Positions 37,653 to 49,729 of a DNA stretch of 64,000 nt are shown piece by piece (the stretch's first letter is position 1; every line of letters begins with the position of its first letter). Location of the stretch: assembly GCA_963693085.1 (NCBI GenBank), contig OY856409.1:657492591-657556590 (forward strand), given 5' to 3'. The notes under the pieces are model-generated. The model was not told where the DNA came from, did no database searches, and saw only the letters and a list, made by a program, of their open reading frames with translations. The position numbers and the translations under genes are program-made. The DNA is from Alisma plantago-aquatica (lineage: Eukaryota > Streptophyta > Magnoliopsida > Alismatales > Alismataceae).

Positions 37653-40440
37653 ACAGACATGGAACTCATTCTAATAACATGATTGAAATGAAACCATCAC
37701 ATGATAGCATTCATTTGTGTTGTTATAATATTCCTACACACATAAAAATTAATTATGAATTTGGAAACATGGATCATCACAACTAAATATGAAACAAAAT
37801 ATGGTCCTAATTATCTCATGGTCATGTAAGGCAACCCAAAAAATCACTCATTTCCCTACCTTGATATTAAATCTCATATTTTTTCTTCCTTTTGCTCTCC
37901 ACCTATATACACTATGTCCACAACCTTGCAAAGAAATGTAATAAGTTCAATACATGGTGTTAAGTGGTTAGAAAAGAAATGATACTACTATACTTGGCAA
38001 AGTTGAAAATTAGTAATGTTAAGTACTTTAAATCCTTTTTAATCGATTATTTTAACTTGGTTTATTTAAGGATATCTATATGTAATACATGCACCAAAAT
38101 TCTCTTAAAGGATAATAACACTCAGCACTAAAATTAATGCACCATAGTTCACATGAGGCCTAATAAGTCTCAACATAGTGCACTACATCGTTCATATAGG
38201 CTAGTTAGGGTTAAAAATGTAAAGAGGGGAAATGAATCAATGTTTTCAATTATACTTGATGTAAAAAGGAATTCATATCATCATTAATTTTTAAAGTTAA
38301 CATTATAAATGAGTTTCTTGAAACATAAAAATAAAATGATATATAATTTTATTTTTTACTTCACAATCACTTCAGTTAACATCTATAGAAGAATCAAACA
38401 TCTATTTATTCACAAATTTTGTTCTTGTGTTAGTAAAATAATCACCATCTCGTAATTGTACTAAACATGCATATATACTTACCTAGGAAATGAGGATCTT
38501 AAAGGGGCTTATTTCCTAAATTGATCCCTAGAAATCATGATCCACATAAGTCACTAATACATTAAGCTAACCCTAACACTATAATTCGTAACTAATGTGG
38601 GGTGGGTAATTGTGGGATAAGAGTTTAGATCTAAAAATTATGTTCCTCTATTAATTATATATAAATCAATTTCCAATTTTCATTTATTGTCTGCATATGC
38701 AATCTAATAGTAGTTATACAACTAAGAGTCAAAATATATAATTTCAAATTCTTTATAGAAACTGATGTAAACTAGAAAGTCAGTTTGTTGTGGGCCCAAC
38801 ATGGCTTAGTTTGCCTAGTAGGGGGCGACCACACATTCTAGGCCCTAATACTATATGTTTGTGTCACAAAACACACATTACAAATAAAACATGAAGAGGG
38901 AAATAATAACAAACCCATGATAGCCTTACGATAATTAGATAACTCAAGGGAAAAATCAAGAAAAAGTGGATCATGACTCATATGATTAAAATGCAAAGAA
39001 TTATGACTTGAGAAGCTTAAATCTAGAGATCAAAATTTCTTACAAACTAAAATGTATAATCCACAGTGACTTTCATTTCTTCTTTGGTCATTATCAATCC
39101 AAAAGAGACCAAATTAGGGAATTGAGATGGCAAAAAGATCTAGGTTGAGTTTAAGCCTAGGTAGGTTAGATTAGAAGAAAGCTAATATGGTACCATTACT
39201 TTCACATAAGCCTAAAGTGTTGACACATTTTTTATCTATTCAAGGAGTTAGGCATGAAGAATTCAAGTACTTTTTATCTGGAAAGGTTCAACATTGTTTA
39301 TGAATTCATATAAAATGCAGAAGATGAAAAGTGGAAAACAAGATTAGTGCCGAGGAACATTGAATTGGTATTATGAATAACTTATCATGGGATTGAGGAT
39401 GATTTATGGGTATGTATGAGGTTTTTAAGGGTTTTATTACATTAATAAACTTATGGTATCAATTAGGAGAAGATGCATTTTGGGAGAGGGTTTCTAGGAA
39501 AAGGGAGACAAACATGAGTTGGAAAGTTTTTCAAGGGGATCACTTGGTATGATGGGAGTTCTAGTTTTATAGGTACGGTAATAGGAAATTCTAGTTGTGG
39601 TTTGAATATTGTTTTGGATCATAAATAGGAGTCTGAGGTGGCTAGGGATCTTTAGTCCTCTAGTTTTTTCAAGTTTGGGATGAAACTTATCAAAAGGATG
39701 AGGTAAAGATTGAGGAACAAAAGTCTCTATATGAGATTTATAGGGATAAATGAACAAGAGAAGAGATATCTTTATGAATTTAGAGTCCCAAAAAAAAGTA
39801 GAATCTAGGTGTGGTGAGGGGACATGACTCCCTCCCAAACCTGATAAACCAATCTAACATAAAATATTTGTTAAATAGATAAGTGGCGTGATGTAAATGG
39901 ATAGAATAGACCAAAAGGAAGGCAAGATATATCCATTGGTTATGGAAAAAATATATCATGGATTTCAGTGTGAATACTTGGGTTTTCTTTTGATTCTAGG
40001 GAATTCTCATTCCATTTTTAATTGGGAAAGTTGAAATAAACAAAAAATGACAAGATTACCTATCCTAGATAATTCTAGTGTCAATAGTTTGCAATTCCAA
40101 TTATGTTTTTATTAAACCTATGTATTTTTATATATAGTTATAGTCTTGGATATATATGTCTATCTATCACTAAATAAAACATGTTAGAGTTTTGAATTAT
40201 GTAGGGAGTTAGTCATTATTTTTTAGGTTCATGATATTACTATAGATTTAATATACAAAATTTAAAGTTCATTTAACTTCCAACAACATATCTCATTTAT
40301 GAGCTATGTTGAATTAGGTTTTTGTGTAATTTTGCTTATTTATAAGGATTCCTTCCTCAGGATAAGACAAATTTGTGACTTTCCCTGGAAATTAAACCTC
40401 AATGGTATGATCATATGATAAGAATCTAAAGCCCCAATTA
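37653..40440. other. Unassigned AT-rich sequence
   Basis: No gene is recognised. A 114-codon - strand frame (39494-39838) has no family resemblance. GGGCCCAACATGG near 38791 lies in an otherwise AT-rich stretch and does not resolve into an element. Confidence 0.4.
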
Positions 40441-40590
40441 GTCATGTAGAGGTCGGCTACGCTACGGGAAAAATTCATTTTCTGAGTAGCTCTTCCAGGG
40501 GCATTCAAACATGAGACCCTTTGTAAGAGTACCCTTGCTGAAACCATGTGGACTAATACTCACAAGCATACTTTTGTGTAATTAACTAAG
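40441..40590 (-). mobile_element. SINE-like fragment
   Basis: On the - strand TAGTCCACATGG (40555-40544) fits a Pol III A box and GTTTGAATG (40510-40502) fits a B box at SINE-like spacing. The sequence differs from the SINE at 2095, so it would be another family. Ends and TSD could not be fixed. Confidence 0.45.
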
Positions 40591-40677
40591 AGTAAGTTGA
40601 ATTATAAAACACTAATTTCATTAAATTGATTGAGGCTTATCAATCTTATTCGATAATTTAATGTTATATTGGATCAA

Positions 40678-40691
40678 TTACATTTTTTGGT
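40678..40691 (+). repeat. Target-site duplication, left copy (GC-rich insertion)
   Basis: TTACATTTTTTGGT, identical to 41600-41613. Confidence 0.85.
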
Positions 40692-41599
40692 AAGATGAAG
40701 TGAGTGTCTCTCCTCTCGCAACGCTCTGGCGATCGCCCTTGCGATCTAGGGTTAGCGGCGGTGGTGCCCTAGGCTTGGGGGGGCGGGGGTGGCGGCCGCG
40801 GCCTGTGGTCTCTTCCCCTACTCCCCTGGAGCCTCTTTCCTGCCTCGCCTCGCCTCCACCAAGCTGCCGTCGAACTCCTTTGGCTGGTCCTGCCTCTCGC
40901 CGTTCTTCGGCGGCGGGACCTAGGGGTGGCGTTGTGGCCACCGTGGGTGAGCTCTAGGGTAGTTTCTCGCCTGGTGGGGGACTTATCCATCTCATCCAGT
41001 GGTGGTGCCGCTGCCTTTGCAGGCACTTGTTGTGACAGGTGGGAGAGGGTGTGGTGATGAGGGGCTGAGGTTCCCGTTTCCCTTTCTGGTTTGCTCTGGT
41101 TTCATTTCAGTTGCTGGTCTGTTCTCGTCCTCTACCTATGTCAAGTGTCGGGTGGTCTGTGGCAGCTTCAGTCTGCCATTTTAGTCGTCGTTCATCGGTG
41201 TTTGTTTATAGTTGCTACCTGTTAGCCTTTGTTTGCTCGCTGCTTGTCAGTGTTTGTCTTCCCGCTGCTTGTCAGCGTTTAGTTTTGTTTGTGTCTTGCT
41301 GTGGCTTGTTTTGTTACTTGGTTATATGGCTTCCTTTGAGATGATGATGCATCGGAGCACCGCACAGATCCAGGGCCTCTATCACTACTACACACTCAAG
41401 TCGAAGGAATTCTTCGTGGAAAGCTGCTTAAGACAGCAACAAGGAAGAAGAATCAATACGGAAGCATTCTATTCTCATTCCGATATGAGTTGTGGTGATG
41501 TTAACTTGATCTTTGTATGCTCTTGCTGTATTTTTTACTCAAATTGTAGATGTCGTATGGCTTATAAGTAATGAATCGAGCCATTTGCCCTAAAAAAAT
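40692..41599 (+). mobile_element. GC-rich 908-bp retro-inserted sequence of unknown origin
   Basis: This is a sharply GC-rich block in AT-rich DNA, bracketed by perfect 14-bp duplications and ending in an A7 run (41592-41598). That is the mark of insertion by LINE machinery. The 5' half (40710-41000) resembles a plant 5' leader: it has CTAGGGTTAGCGG and dense CG. The 3' half has a short frame from 41326 (MASFEMMMHRSTAQIQGLYH) to a stop at 41571, without a known domain. It could be a processed pseudogene, a SINE-like non-autonomous retroposon, or a LINE with its middle deleted. I cannot decide. Confidence 0.75.
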
Positions 41600-41613
41600 T
41601 TACATTTTTTGGT
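41600..41613 (+). repeat. Target-site duplication, right copy (GC-rich insertion)
   Basis: Identical to 40678-40691. Confidence 0.85.
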
Positions 41614-43300
41614 TTCTATATTATTAAGATTAGCTCATTAAGTATCAAATTAAGGTTATCTGGGATTTTTTATAAGATTCTAAAACTGATTTGAAACAAA
41701 AAAATTTTGTTGTTATATACAATAGGAGATTAATTAGGTGAAAATTTGAGGTTCTTTACATCCTCCCACCTTGTGGAATTTTTGATGGAAAAAATAGGGT
41801 GTACAAGCATGACTATGTTGGAAATTATCTAGCCCACACCTATATGATAGAGTCACTAAGGTGTAATCATCCCCACATGTATTTAAGTTCTAGTTACATA
41901 GGAATAGAATAGATCCATTCCTAAACAAACTAGCTTCTTCAAGACAATGATAAGACGACATAAAGGATCACTTGAAGGCACATCTTTAGTGAGCTAAGGG
42001 TAGTTTTATTAAGCAACAAAGATTAGAGATATAATAAGGCCATTACCACTAGAATAGAGATTGTTTGTGATTTGGTGCCTCCTACATGAACTCCTAAACA
42101 TATTCCTAACATCCAAGTAGTTTAACAATTTCAAGTTTAACCATCATTTTTATCTATGTTTGAGGTAAAATATCACTTTTCTTATCACATTAGCTCACAA
42201 TCAGGTTTATGAACCACTTCTACTACTTTACTTTAGGTGGTTGATTGATTTTAGTGGTTTTGACCTCCTTTTGAATGTTTTATCAATGTAGAAGTTTTTT
42301 TCCAGGTATGGAGTTGAGTTTCAATCACATATTGATACTTTGACTATTTTATAATCCTGTGAGACAAAGTATGCACAATTCTAATATATTAAGGCATGAC
42401 CATGGCAAGATGTCAGTGGGGTGTCGTCAATGTGGAGGCAATGTCCCACCTACTATGCTCGAATATCATGCAATTATGATGGTGGAACGGTTCATAAAGG
42501 AATTCCAGGAGCTAGCTGAGATCAAAATCCTAATTTTAATTACCTATTTATGTTTTTTTGGGGAAAGGATATAACCTTTTATTAAATCTACTCAATTAGA
42601 GTGGGAAAATAGCTTACATGATACACTGGTATAAACTCAAATACATTGATAAAGAGATGGATACCTTCAACAACAAGGTATAAACTCGTCAAGTTATGAG
42701 CATATATATAAACTTAGTAGGCACATTAGTATTTTGTCATTAACAATCCCATTAACTTGGATGTTGTTTTAGACCACTTTTATCTTATTTAATAATCTAA
42801 ATCTTTGTTATAAGGCTCATGATGAAATTTTTCTTCTGTAAGCTTCCTTGATTGGATCTGGGTGTAATAAGGTGCTAGCTATAACTTACCACCGGTAGAT
42901 CTCAACTATCAACCCATCTTTCTTGTGGTTAAGAGTGAGTATTGATAGTAAAAAGAGTTAGTTATGGGTAGAGGATTTAAATTTCATTATCTGGTTATCT
43001 TTTATGTGGTCTTTAGTGTCATGAGTATGTAAAGTTACCTTATCTCCCTCATGATCAACCACTGGATGAACAATTACCTCATCTCCCTTTAGATCAACCA
43101 TAGAATGACTAGGTATAGAAGCATCAATGGTCTTGGAAGTTTAGGGTTCTAAAATAGCATGAAAAATAAGATGTCCTATCTCCTTTCCAAATTGAATACT
43201 ATAATCTCTATTCCCCATAAAGCCTTGTTTTCTCTTCCAATCCCTACTCTTGGGTGTAACATGTGACGATCATGATGACAATTTATTCAAGTGCATAACT
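41614..43300. other. Unassigned AT-rich sequence
   Basis: No gene is recognised. The short frame at 42359-42574 has CRQCGG but no complete zinc-finger pattern. Confidence 0.4.
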
Positions 43301-43305
43301 TCTTC
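43301..43305 (+). repeat. 5-bp target duplication of the outer LTR element, left
   Basis: TCTTC, identical to 60198-60202. Confidence 0.85.
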
Positions 43306-43512
43306 TGTAAAGAAGGCTAAACTCCCCTTTACTAATAAGGGTAAACAAAAGACTAATGAATAGCAGAGAAATTTAAAATAATGACTATATTCAATTATAT
43401 AAAGGGTACATAAAAAGTACCCCAAGAAATGTGTACATGATATATACAACAAAAGGATCTAATATAGAGGGAAACTAAATTACATCAATTTGTCTCCAAG
43501 AAAAAACTTTAA

Positions 43513-44274
43513 GAGATAGGGCCAGAAGAAAGGATGAACTCTTTATCCCTAATATTAGGCTAGGCCACCATGCTCCTGTTGTGCACTCTGATCCTAAACC
43601 TAGATGGTTTGGGTCATCCAGTAAGAGGAGGAATAAAGTATGTGTCAAATGGGGAACAAGGACAAGGTATAAATAACAAAAGCAAAAAATAGATAATGAT
43701 TCAACTATGCTAAGAAATGTCAAAAGTATGAGGCATGTAACAAATAAGAATTCTTCCATGACAAAAAATAATAAAGTTGCATGAATGATTATTAATATGA
43801 CTACAATAGCTAAAGTAGGGTTGAGGAACCTACCTAACCTCAACCAATAGGTGAGAGAGAGTAACACATTACCAAACACCTAAAATATATATAAAAGTGG
43901 GGAGAGTAAACACATTCCCCTGGGAAAAATAACACATGTCCAACTATGGGTGGTTGTACATAAGTACACTACATTAGCTATAGTCAATAATTCACCATGC
44001 TAGAAAAATAATCACATGGTAGATAAAATAAATGAAATACTGCATAGCGGTTTAAAACACAAGAATTAATTGAAATAAAGGAGCCAAAAAGGCAATGATG
44101 AGATTAAAGGATAAATTATGCCTCATTGGGAATATTAGGGTGGGATTATGAAATGCCCAACTAAAGGGTGAAGGAATGCATATACTCACATATACACATA
44201 AGCACATAAACATACCTCAATGTAGAGTCCTAGTCATCACTTTTACCACTAAGCTGATTCCCAGACCATTTTAA
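43513..44274 (-). other. 762-bp segment present in only one LTR
   Basis: It is bounded by CTTTAA on the left and TTTTAA at its right end. The other LTR has a single CTTTAA at this point (57907-57912). This pattern fits loss from the other LTR by recombination between short direct repeats. A 134-codon - strand frame across its left edge (43475-43879) is hydrophobic but lies within LTR sequence and is probably fortuitous. Confidence 0.8.
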
Positions 44275-44968
44275 CCTAATTACAAAATTATATCACATGT
44301 GTTAGGGTTTTGTAAAACATAAAGTGTAAGAAAACCCTAATTTTGGACCTTCCAGGAAAACCTTTGACTTAGGACTTAAAACAGACCAATCAATCAATTG
44401 ATTATCCTTATTAAGAAAGCATATTTGATTACCTTATTTGGAGTTAAAATGAGTTAATTACAAATTTTAAGGCTTTTATATAAATAAAATAGTGATATAA
44501 TAAACGTTAGAATAGGGATGTAAAACATGATTTGAAAACTCTAAAATCAAAATCTAATCGAAAAATGCTTTCCAATGACTATTTATTTATATTTTTCTGA
44601 GGTCATATGCAAAAGTTATGAATTTTGCATTGTGGACCAATCTGAAATTAGGAAACTATAGGCGTGACATAGATTAAATCTCAATTAAAGCCGATGTAAA
44701 TAAGATGTGAAACACCGGAAAGTACCATGGCATGTGTGACACATAAATCATAGATGTGGGGGCAAAAACATCAGTAAACTCGTTCGTATTCCTTGCGAAA
44801 GGAAAACAAAATGAAGGTTGAAATACTTATAATGCCCTTGTTTGATTAATCGTCCAATTAAATGAACAGGGACACCTCAATCATTGTATGACCAGGCTTC
44901 TTCTACTGACATCCATGATGAGAGTTCAGTAGGGCTCTGAGCCTACAAATCTCAAACCAAGGGAAAGG

Positions 44969-47162
44969 TGTTGGTATGTATGCCCTGAGAGCCAATCATA
45001 TGATGATTGAATTGGCATATTTCATGATTGATTTGATAAATATCAAAGGCAAGCTTCCAATTTATTCTAGCTCTATCGATTATGAGATAAATGATGGAGC
45101 AGAATGAATGTCTAAAGAATGAAAATACTCAATGACGTATGTCTTCATGTTAAGGACCTGAACAATGAGATCATATGGATGCTAAGATTATGTACATTCT
45201 TGTTATGTCCCTATTCGGATGTCATTATGGAAGGTTGATAGACAATAATGACACATCAATACTAGAGTGTTTGTTGGTTGATGTCAGTGTCTCATTAGTC
45301 ATGATATATGATATCAAACCAAGCACACAGATACATGTTGGAGAACAGTGTATCGGATAGGCCCACCATGAGAGTGACACATGGGACCATGACATGGTAG
45401 TCATAATCATCTCTCATAGTGATGGTGGTGATTATGATTCTTAGACCTGAAATCACTACACTTGTAGAATGTGTTAGTGTACACTTTGGCATCATCAAAC
45501 GCAGTCTTGAAACATGGGTTGTTATAACGGTGATGATTGGGTGGCTTTGATGCATGAGATAGAATGTGAGTGATAGATATGGGATTTGTCAATCCTATGG
45601 AAGTATGATGTCTAGGCCACTTGATAAGCGAGACTAAGAAAGGCATGCACATGCACATGTGAATCAATATATGATATTGATGTCACACATATCTCAACAA
45701 TATATGATATTGATGTCACACATATCTCAGACAGATTTCTCTAGTTCAAGAAACATGAATGAACGTTGAAAGGATGACGACTCCATGCCTTGAGTTCATT
45801 CAGGATATCAGAGATAAAGGAATTATACATTCACTAGAACACCAATCACAGAATGTAGGATTGAAAGTTGTTTTCCAACTTACCTTTTCACTTGGGTAGC
45901 ACTGATGTGCGAATAGGTACCGCTCTTTACTTGTGATGTCACAAGCTAGTTATGGACATTCACTGCCAACGTGAAATGGGACCTATAGGGTCACACACAA
46001 AGGATTAACCTGGAAGAGGAGTTTATCCATGAATGATGTTTGGATTGATTACTAAAGTGTTTAAGTACTCAATCAAATATTCAATCAATAGACCTGACTC
46101 AGAATCATCAAGTTCAAGTGTTGAACCAACTAATTAGAGTGTCAGATTGATTAACAATTGAATTGACTGTGTTCTGCACAATCTGGACCACCAATCGACT
46201 GGTTCACTGGGTGAACCGATCGGCTCATGGTCAGTGAGATGACCAGTTCACTCTGGTGAACCGATCAGTTCATTTGGACCAAACAAGCAGTGTTGGGTTT
46301 TCCCAATGTGTGAGAAAAAATTTTCGCTTCACTTGCTCAATTTGATTGGAACAAAAATTAATATTTGCATTAATTAGAAATGAATAAGGAAAATAAATTG
46401 TAGGCAAGTCTAGGAAGTGAAATGATCAGTTCACTGGGTGAACCGATCGGCTCACACTCCCAATCGACCGGTTCACTAGTGAACCGATCAACTCACCTTG
46501 CCAAACGACCATTTCAATTATGAAATGATCGATTCTCCTGCCGTAATGCAAATTCTTTATGGAAATTCTAGACCCTTCTACTCCCGCACAGACTGGGAAC
46601 CCTGACCCTATCCTCTACTATAAATAGAGGGGTATAGGGGGCTTCTCCAGAGACACAACTCAGAACATTAGTTGCTCTGTAAAGTTGTTGTCCTCTCTGG
46701 TTGTGGTAACCGAGAGAGACCAAGCAAGTTCTACCCATTCAGGGAGGAACAGTGAGGGAAAGACAACTGTAGAAAAGTAACTGGTGGTGGAAGAGTGTTT
46801 CGGTGACTAGTATGCCGACAGAAGGGGACAACTCCTTCTAGTCCATTCTTCAAGATGACTAGAGTTCTCGATAGTCTGTATGAACTATCTATAGAGGTGG
46901 AAGACTTCTTCTGCTCAGGAGGATGATAGTCAACCATAGTCTAGGTCAAGACCAGGAGCTGCACATATGCCATTGAAGACAGGTGGTTGAAGATCACATT
47001 TGTTGTGAGGTATAGTCACTGAGAAAGCCTAAGGACCAGATATATCCTACTAAAACCATCCTTCCCATTACATAGATGTTGATGCGATCTACTGGTTATG
47101 GGTTTATGGTCAAGTAAATGTTTTTGTTTCCGCTGCCTACTCCGACCACAAAAAACCCAACA
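44969..47162 (+). repeat. 5' LTR of Copia copy 2
   Basis: 2,194 bp, TGTTGGTATG...AACCCAACA. It contains many TTCAC/GTGAA inverted motifs between 46180 and 46510, including the perfect 18-bp palindrome CGGTTCACTAGTGAACCG at 46469-46486. Confidence 0.9.
46618..46628 (+). promoter_or_regulatory. TATA element of the LTR promoter, copy 2
   Basis: CTATAAATAGA, conserved in position in the other LTRs (17320, 53609). It is presumably followed by the RNA start and R region. Confidence 0.65.
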
Positions 47163-47163
47163 G

Positions 47164-47175
47164 GGGTATCAGAGT
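47164..47175 (+). other. Primer binding site, copy 2
   Basis: GGGTATCAGAGT follows the LTR after one base. It matches the initiator-Met complement TGGTATCAGAGC except at the two end positions. Confidence 0.85.
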
Positions 47176-48390
47176 CATTTCAATACTCTATATTTTGGGC
47201 TAATCGATATGATCAGATTTTGGTTTTACTGTCTTTATTTATTGCATGTGATGCAAATATTTAAATGACTAATGTGAATATTCGATTAATACCACATGAT
47301 CCCTAACAATATATATATATATATATGATATGTATATATGCAATCGATATGTGTCGCCCTAAAACAATTTTGATGGTGGATGTGTAGCATGGTTATGGCC
47401 AATTTCACAAAGATTATGTAAAATAGAATTAGCTTTATTTCTTGTTATGGTGAGGATTGAAGATGACTGCTTGATGGACCGAGACCACCGACTGAGGAGT
47501 AGTTGGTGGTCCGACAAGAAGCCCTAATGACCGAATGAGCCAACCATCTAGAGGAGCCAGATGACCAGCTGAAGGAGACCAACCGACCGGCCAATAGGTG
47601 AGTCGACCAGTTCAAAGGTTGAACCAGCCAACCTGGATTGGCAAGCATAGATCTTCATCAATAATAGGTTGCATGTGATGTAGACCTTAGATGATCGTGG
47701 TTCGTTGTGGCTCCAAGGAACTACAATAGGATGGACATAATCATCGCTTTATCGTTATTGCATATTTTCATTTGTGGGATATAGCATGTATATGATATGT
47801 ACTATATATGTGGTGATTGGATACATATATGCATATATAAGCATATTAAAACCCCTCAAATATACATATTAAGTCGAAGATGCCTTCCAAAAGTAGCACA
47901 CGTGAAAAGCTTGATCGGCTAAGTGTGGGCATGCCTTCGTTTGGTGCACCGTCTATCTCATGGAAGTGTGACGGTGAATATGTGGGTCTGCCCTAGTAGG
48001 GTGCATATTCATTGTGTTGGCTTTTGGGTTGGACTTAACAAGGTGACCTTGATCGGATTAAGCACCTTGAGGCATGAAGATGAACATGACAAGGAGTTGC
48101 ACATGGCATCTATCAAGAGTTGTATATGATGCAATTGGCAAAGGTTGCCTACCTAAAAGATTCTAGTTGTGGGTGACAGCCCTAGTTGGTCTATGGCTTA
48201 GATGAAATTAGGATATTTGCTCACTAGAAGGTTGTACATTGCAATTTTCCATATTGATACATGAGGGTTATTAATTTGATAAAAATAGTGGGAGTGATAA
48301 TTAATTAAAGACCTAATTAAATATCGTCAATTTTCAAATCAAATAAAAAGAGTTTTGGACTAAAATTGCAAATTTCCTTTTGTAGAATAA

Positions 48391-49208
48391 ATGGATACCA
48401 ACAACATTCACTTTTCATTGTGATCGGTCCTTGAGAAGGACAAGCTAAATGGGAACAACTTCCACAATTGGTTTAGGATATTGAGAATTTTTCTCACTCA
48501 AGAGAGAAAGCATTATGTCCTAGATACACCAGAACCAGATGAACCCGCTCTCACCGCACCAAAGACTGAAAGGGATGCTTACAAGAAGCATATTGAGGAT
48601 GATATTGATGTGAAGTGCTTGATAATGTGCTCAATGAACTATGAGTTATAGAGACAACATGAGAACATGGACCTCATTCAAATGATTCAACATATCAAGA
48701 ACATGTATCAAGATCAGGCACAAAAAGAGAGATATGATGTCTCTAAGTCATTGTTCAAGTGTGTCATGATAGAAGGAGATCCAGTACACCCTCACACACT
48801 CAAGATGATTGGGTATGTAGAGAACCTAACTTGACTGGGATTCCCTCTGATCCAAGAGTTGGCTACTTATTTGATACTGTAATCATTGCCTGAATCCTAC
48901 AGTCAATTTGTGATGAACTACAACATGAACAACTTTGACAGGCAACTGATAGAGTTGTTGGGCATGTTGAGGACATCCAAGGCAAAGACAAATCCAAATA
49001 TGTGATGATGATCAACAGAAAGAAGGGAAAGTCTAAAGGTAAGGGCAAGGGCAAAGCAAAGAAAGGTTTTGATGCTAGCCAACAGCCCAAGTCATCTTCA
49101 ACTCTCAAAGCCAAGGGAGGGGTGAACGAGGGAGGCAAATGTCACCATTATCATGAGCCAAGACATTGGAAGAGAAATTTCCCTCTCTACATAGATGAAC
49201 TAAAGTAG
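48391..49208 (+). pseudogene. Copia gag, copy 2 (UBN2-type with zinc knuckle), broken
   Basis: The frame starts at ATG 48391 (MDTNNIHFSL). It runs through LNGNNFHNWFRILRIFL, VLDTPEPDEPA, AYKKHIEDD and QKERYDVSKSLFK, typical of Copia gag. It is interrupted by in-frame stops near 48421, 48649, 48831 and 48881. After a frameshift near 48990 it continues MMINRKKGKSKGKGK to a zinc knuckle that reads C-x2-Y-x4-H-x4-F: the first Cys and the His remain but two metal-binding Cys are replaced. It ends at 49208. Gag would package the element RNA. The CCHC loss is a sign of decay. Confidence 0.88.
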
Positions 49209-49729
49209 AAGGAGGAGAGGATGGAAGTCTCCACCTCAGGTATTATGAAATAAACTTAAAAATTTTCTTTATCTTAGGTATATGATACCAAGATATAGAT
49301 CTGAAATATATGATGTGTAGGATCTGAAAAGAAGTGATGGCCTTTATGAAAGGACCAAGAAGGAACACTCATCAACATTAGAGAAAGTGTTGCTACCATA
49401 GATAGTAAGTTTTAGTATATTTCAGCCCAAAGGGTATGTAATAGAGTTATGAACTGCTATTTCATTTTTCCAATAAATAGAAACATTTTATTTTTGTATC
49501 TTGTAATGACAAGGATGTCTATCAATAAAGTTCATGTTTCAATTTCAAAGATATGATCTTTTATGGAAATGCATTATTTATCTTGTGGTACTTGATATGC
49601 ATGAGATAAAATAAATAATACCTAAAAGTTATTGATGCTCAAAAATGAATTAGAATTATCATCTAAACAAATGAATGAGAAATTCATCTCTAGGTTCCAT
49701 GTTGATGGATAAACTAGACTCTCTTGGTT

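Noticed and set aside
40678..41026. Overlapping frames on both strands in the GC-rich insertion
   Set aside because: High GC removes stop codons by chance. The translations are low-complexity Pro/Arg/Gly-rich with no domain.
43475..43879. 134-codon hydrophobic - strand frame
   Set aside because: It sits inside an LTR, spans the border of the LTR-specific segment and has no homologous frame in the partner LTR.
45295..45667. Repeated - strand frames, also at 52313-52679
   Set aside because: They recur because they lie in the two LTRs of one element, with a related frame in copy 1 at 13069. No protein family is recognised.
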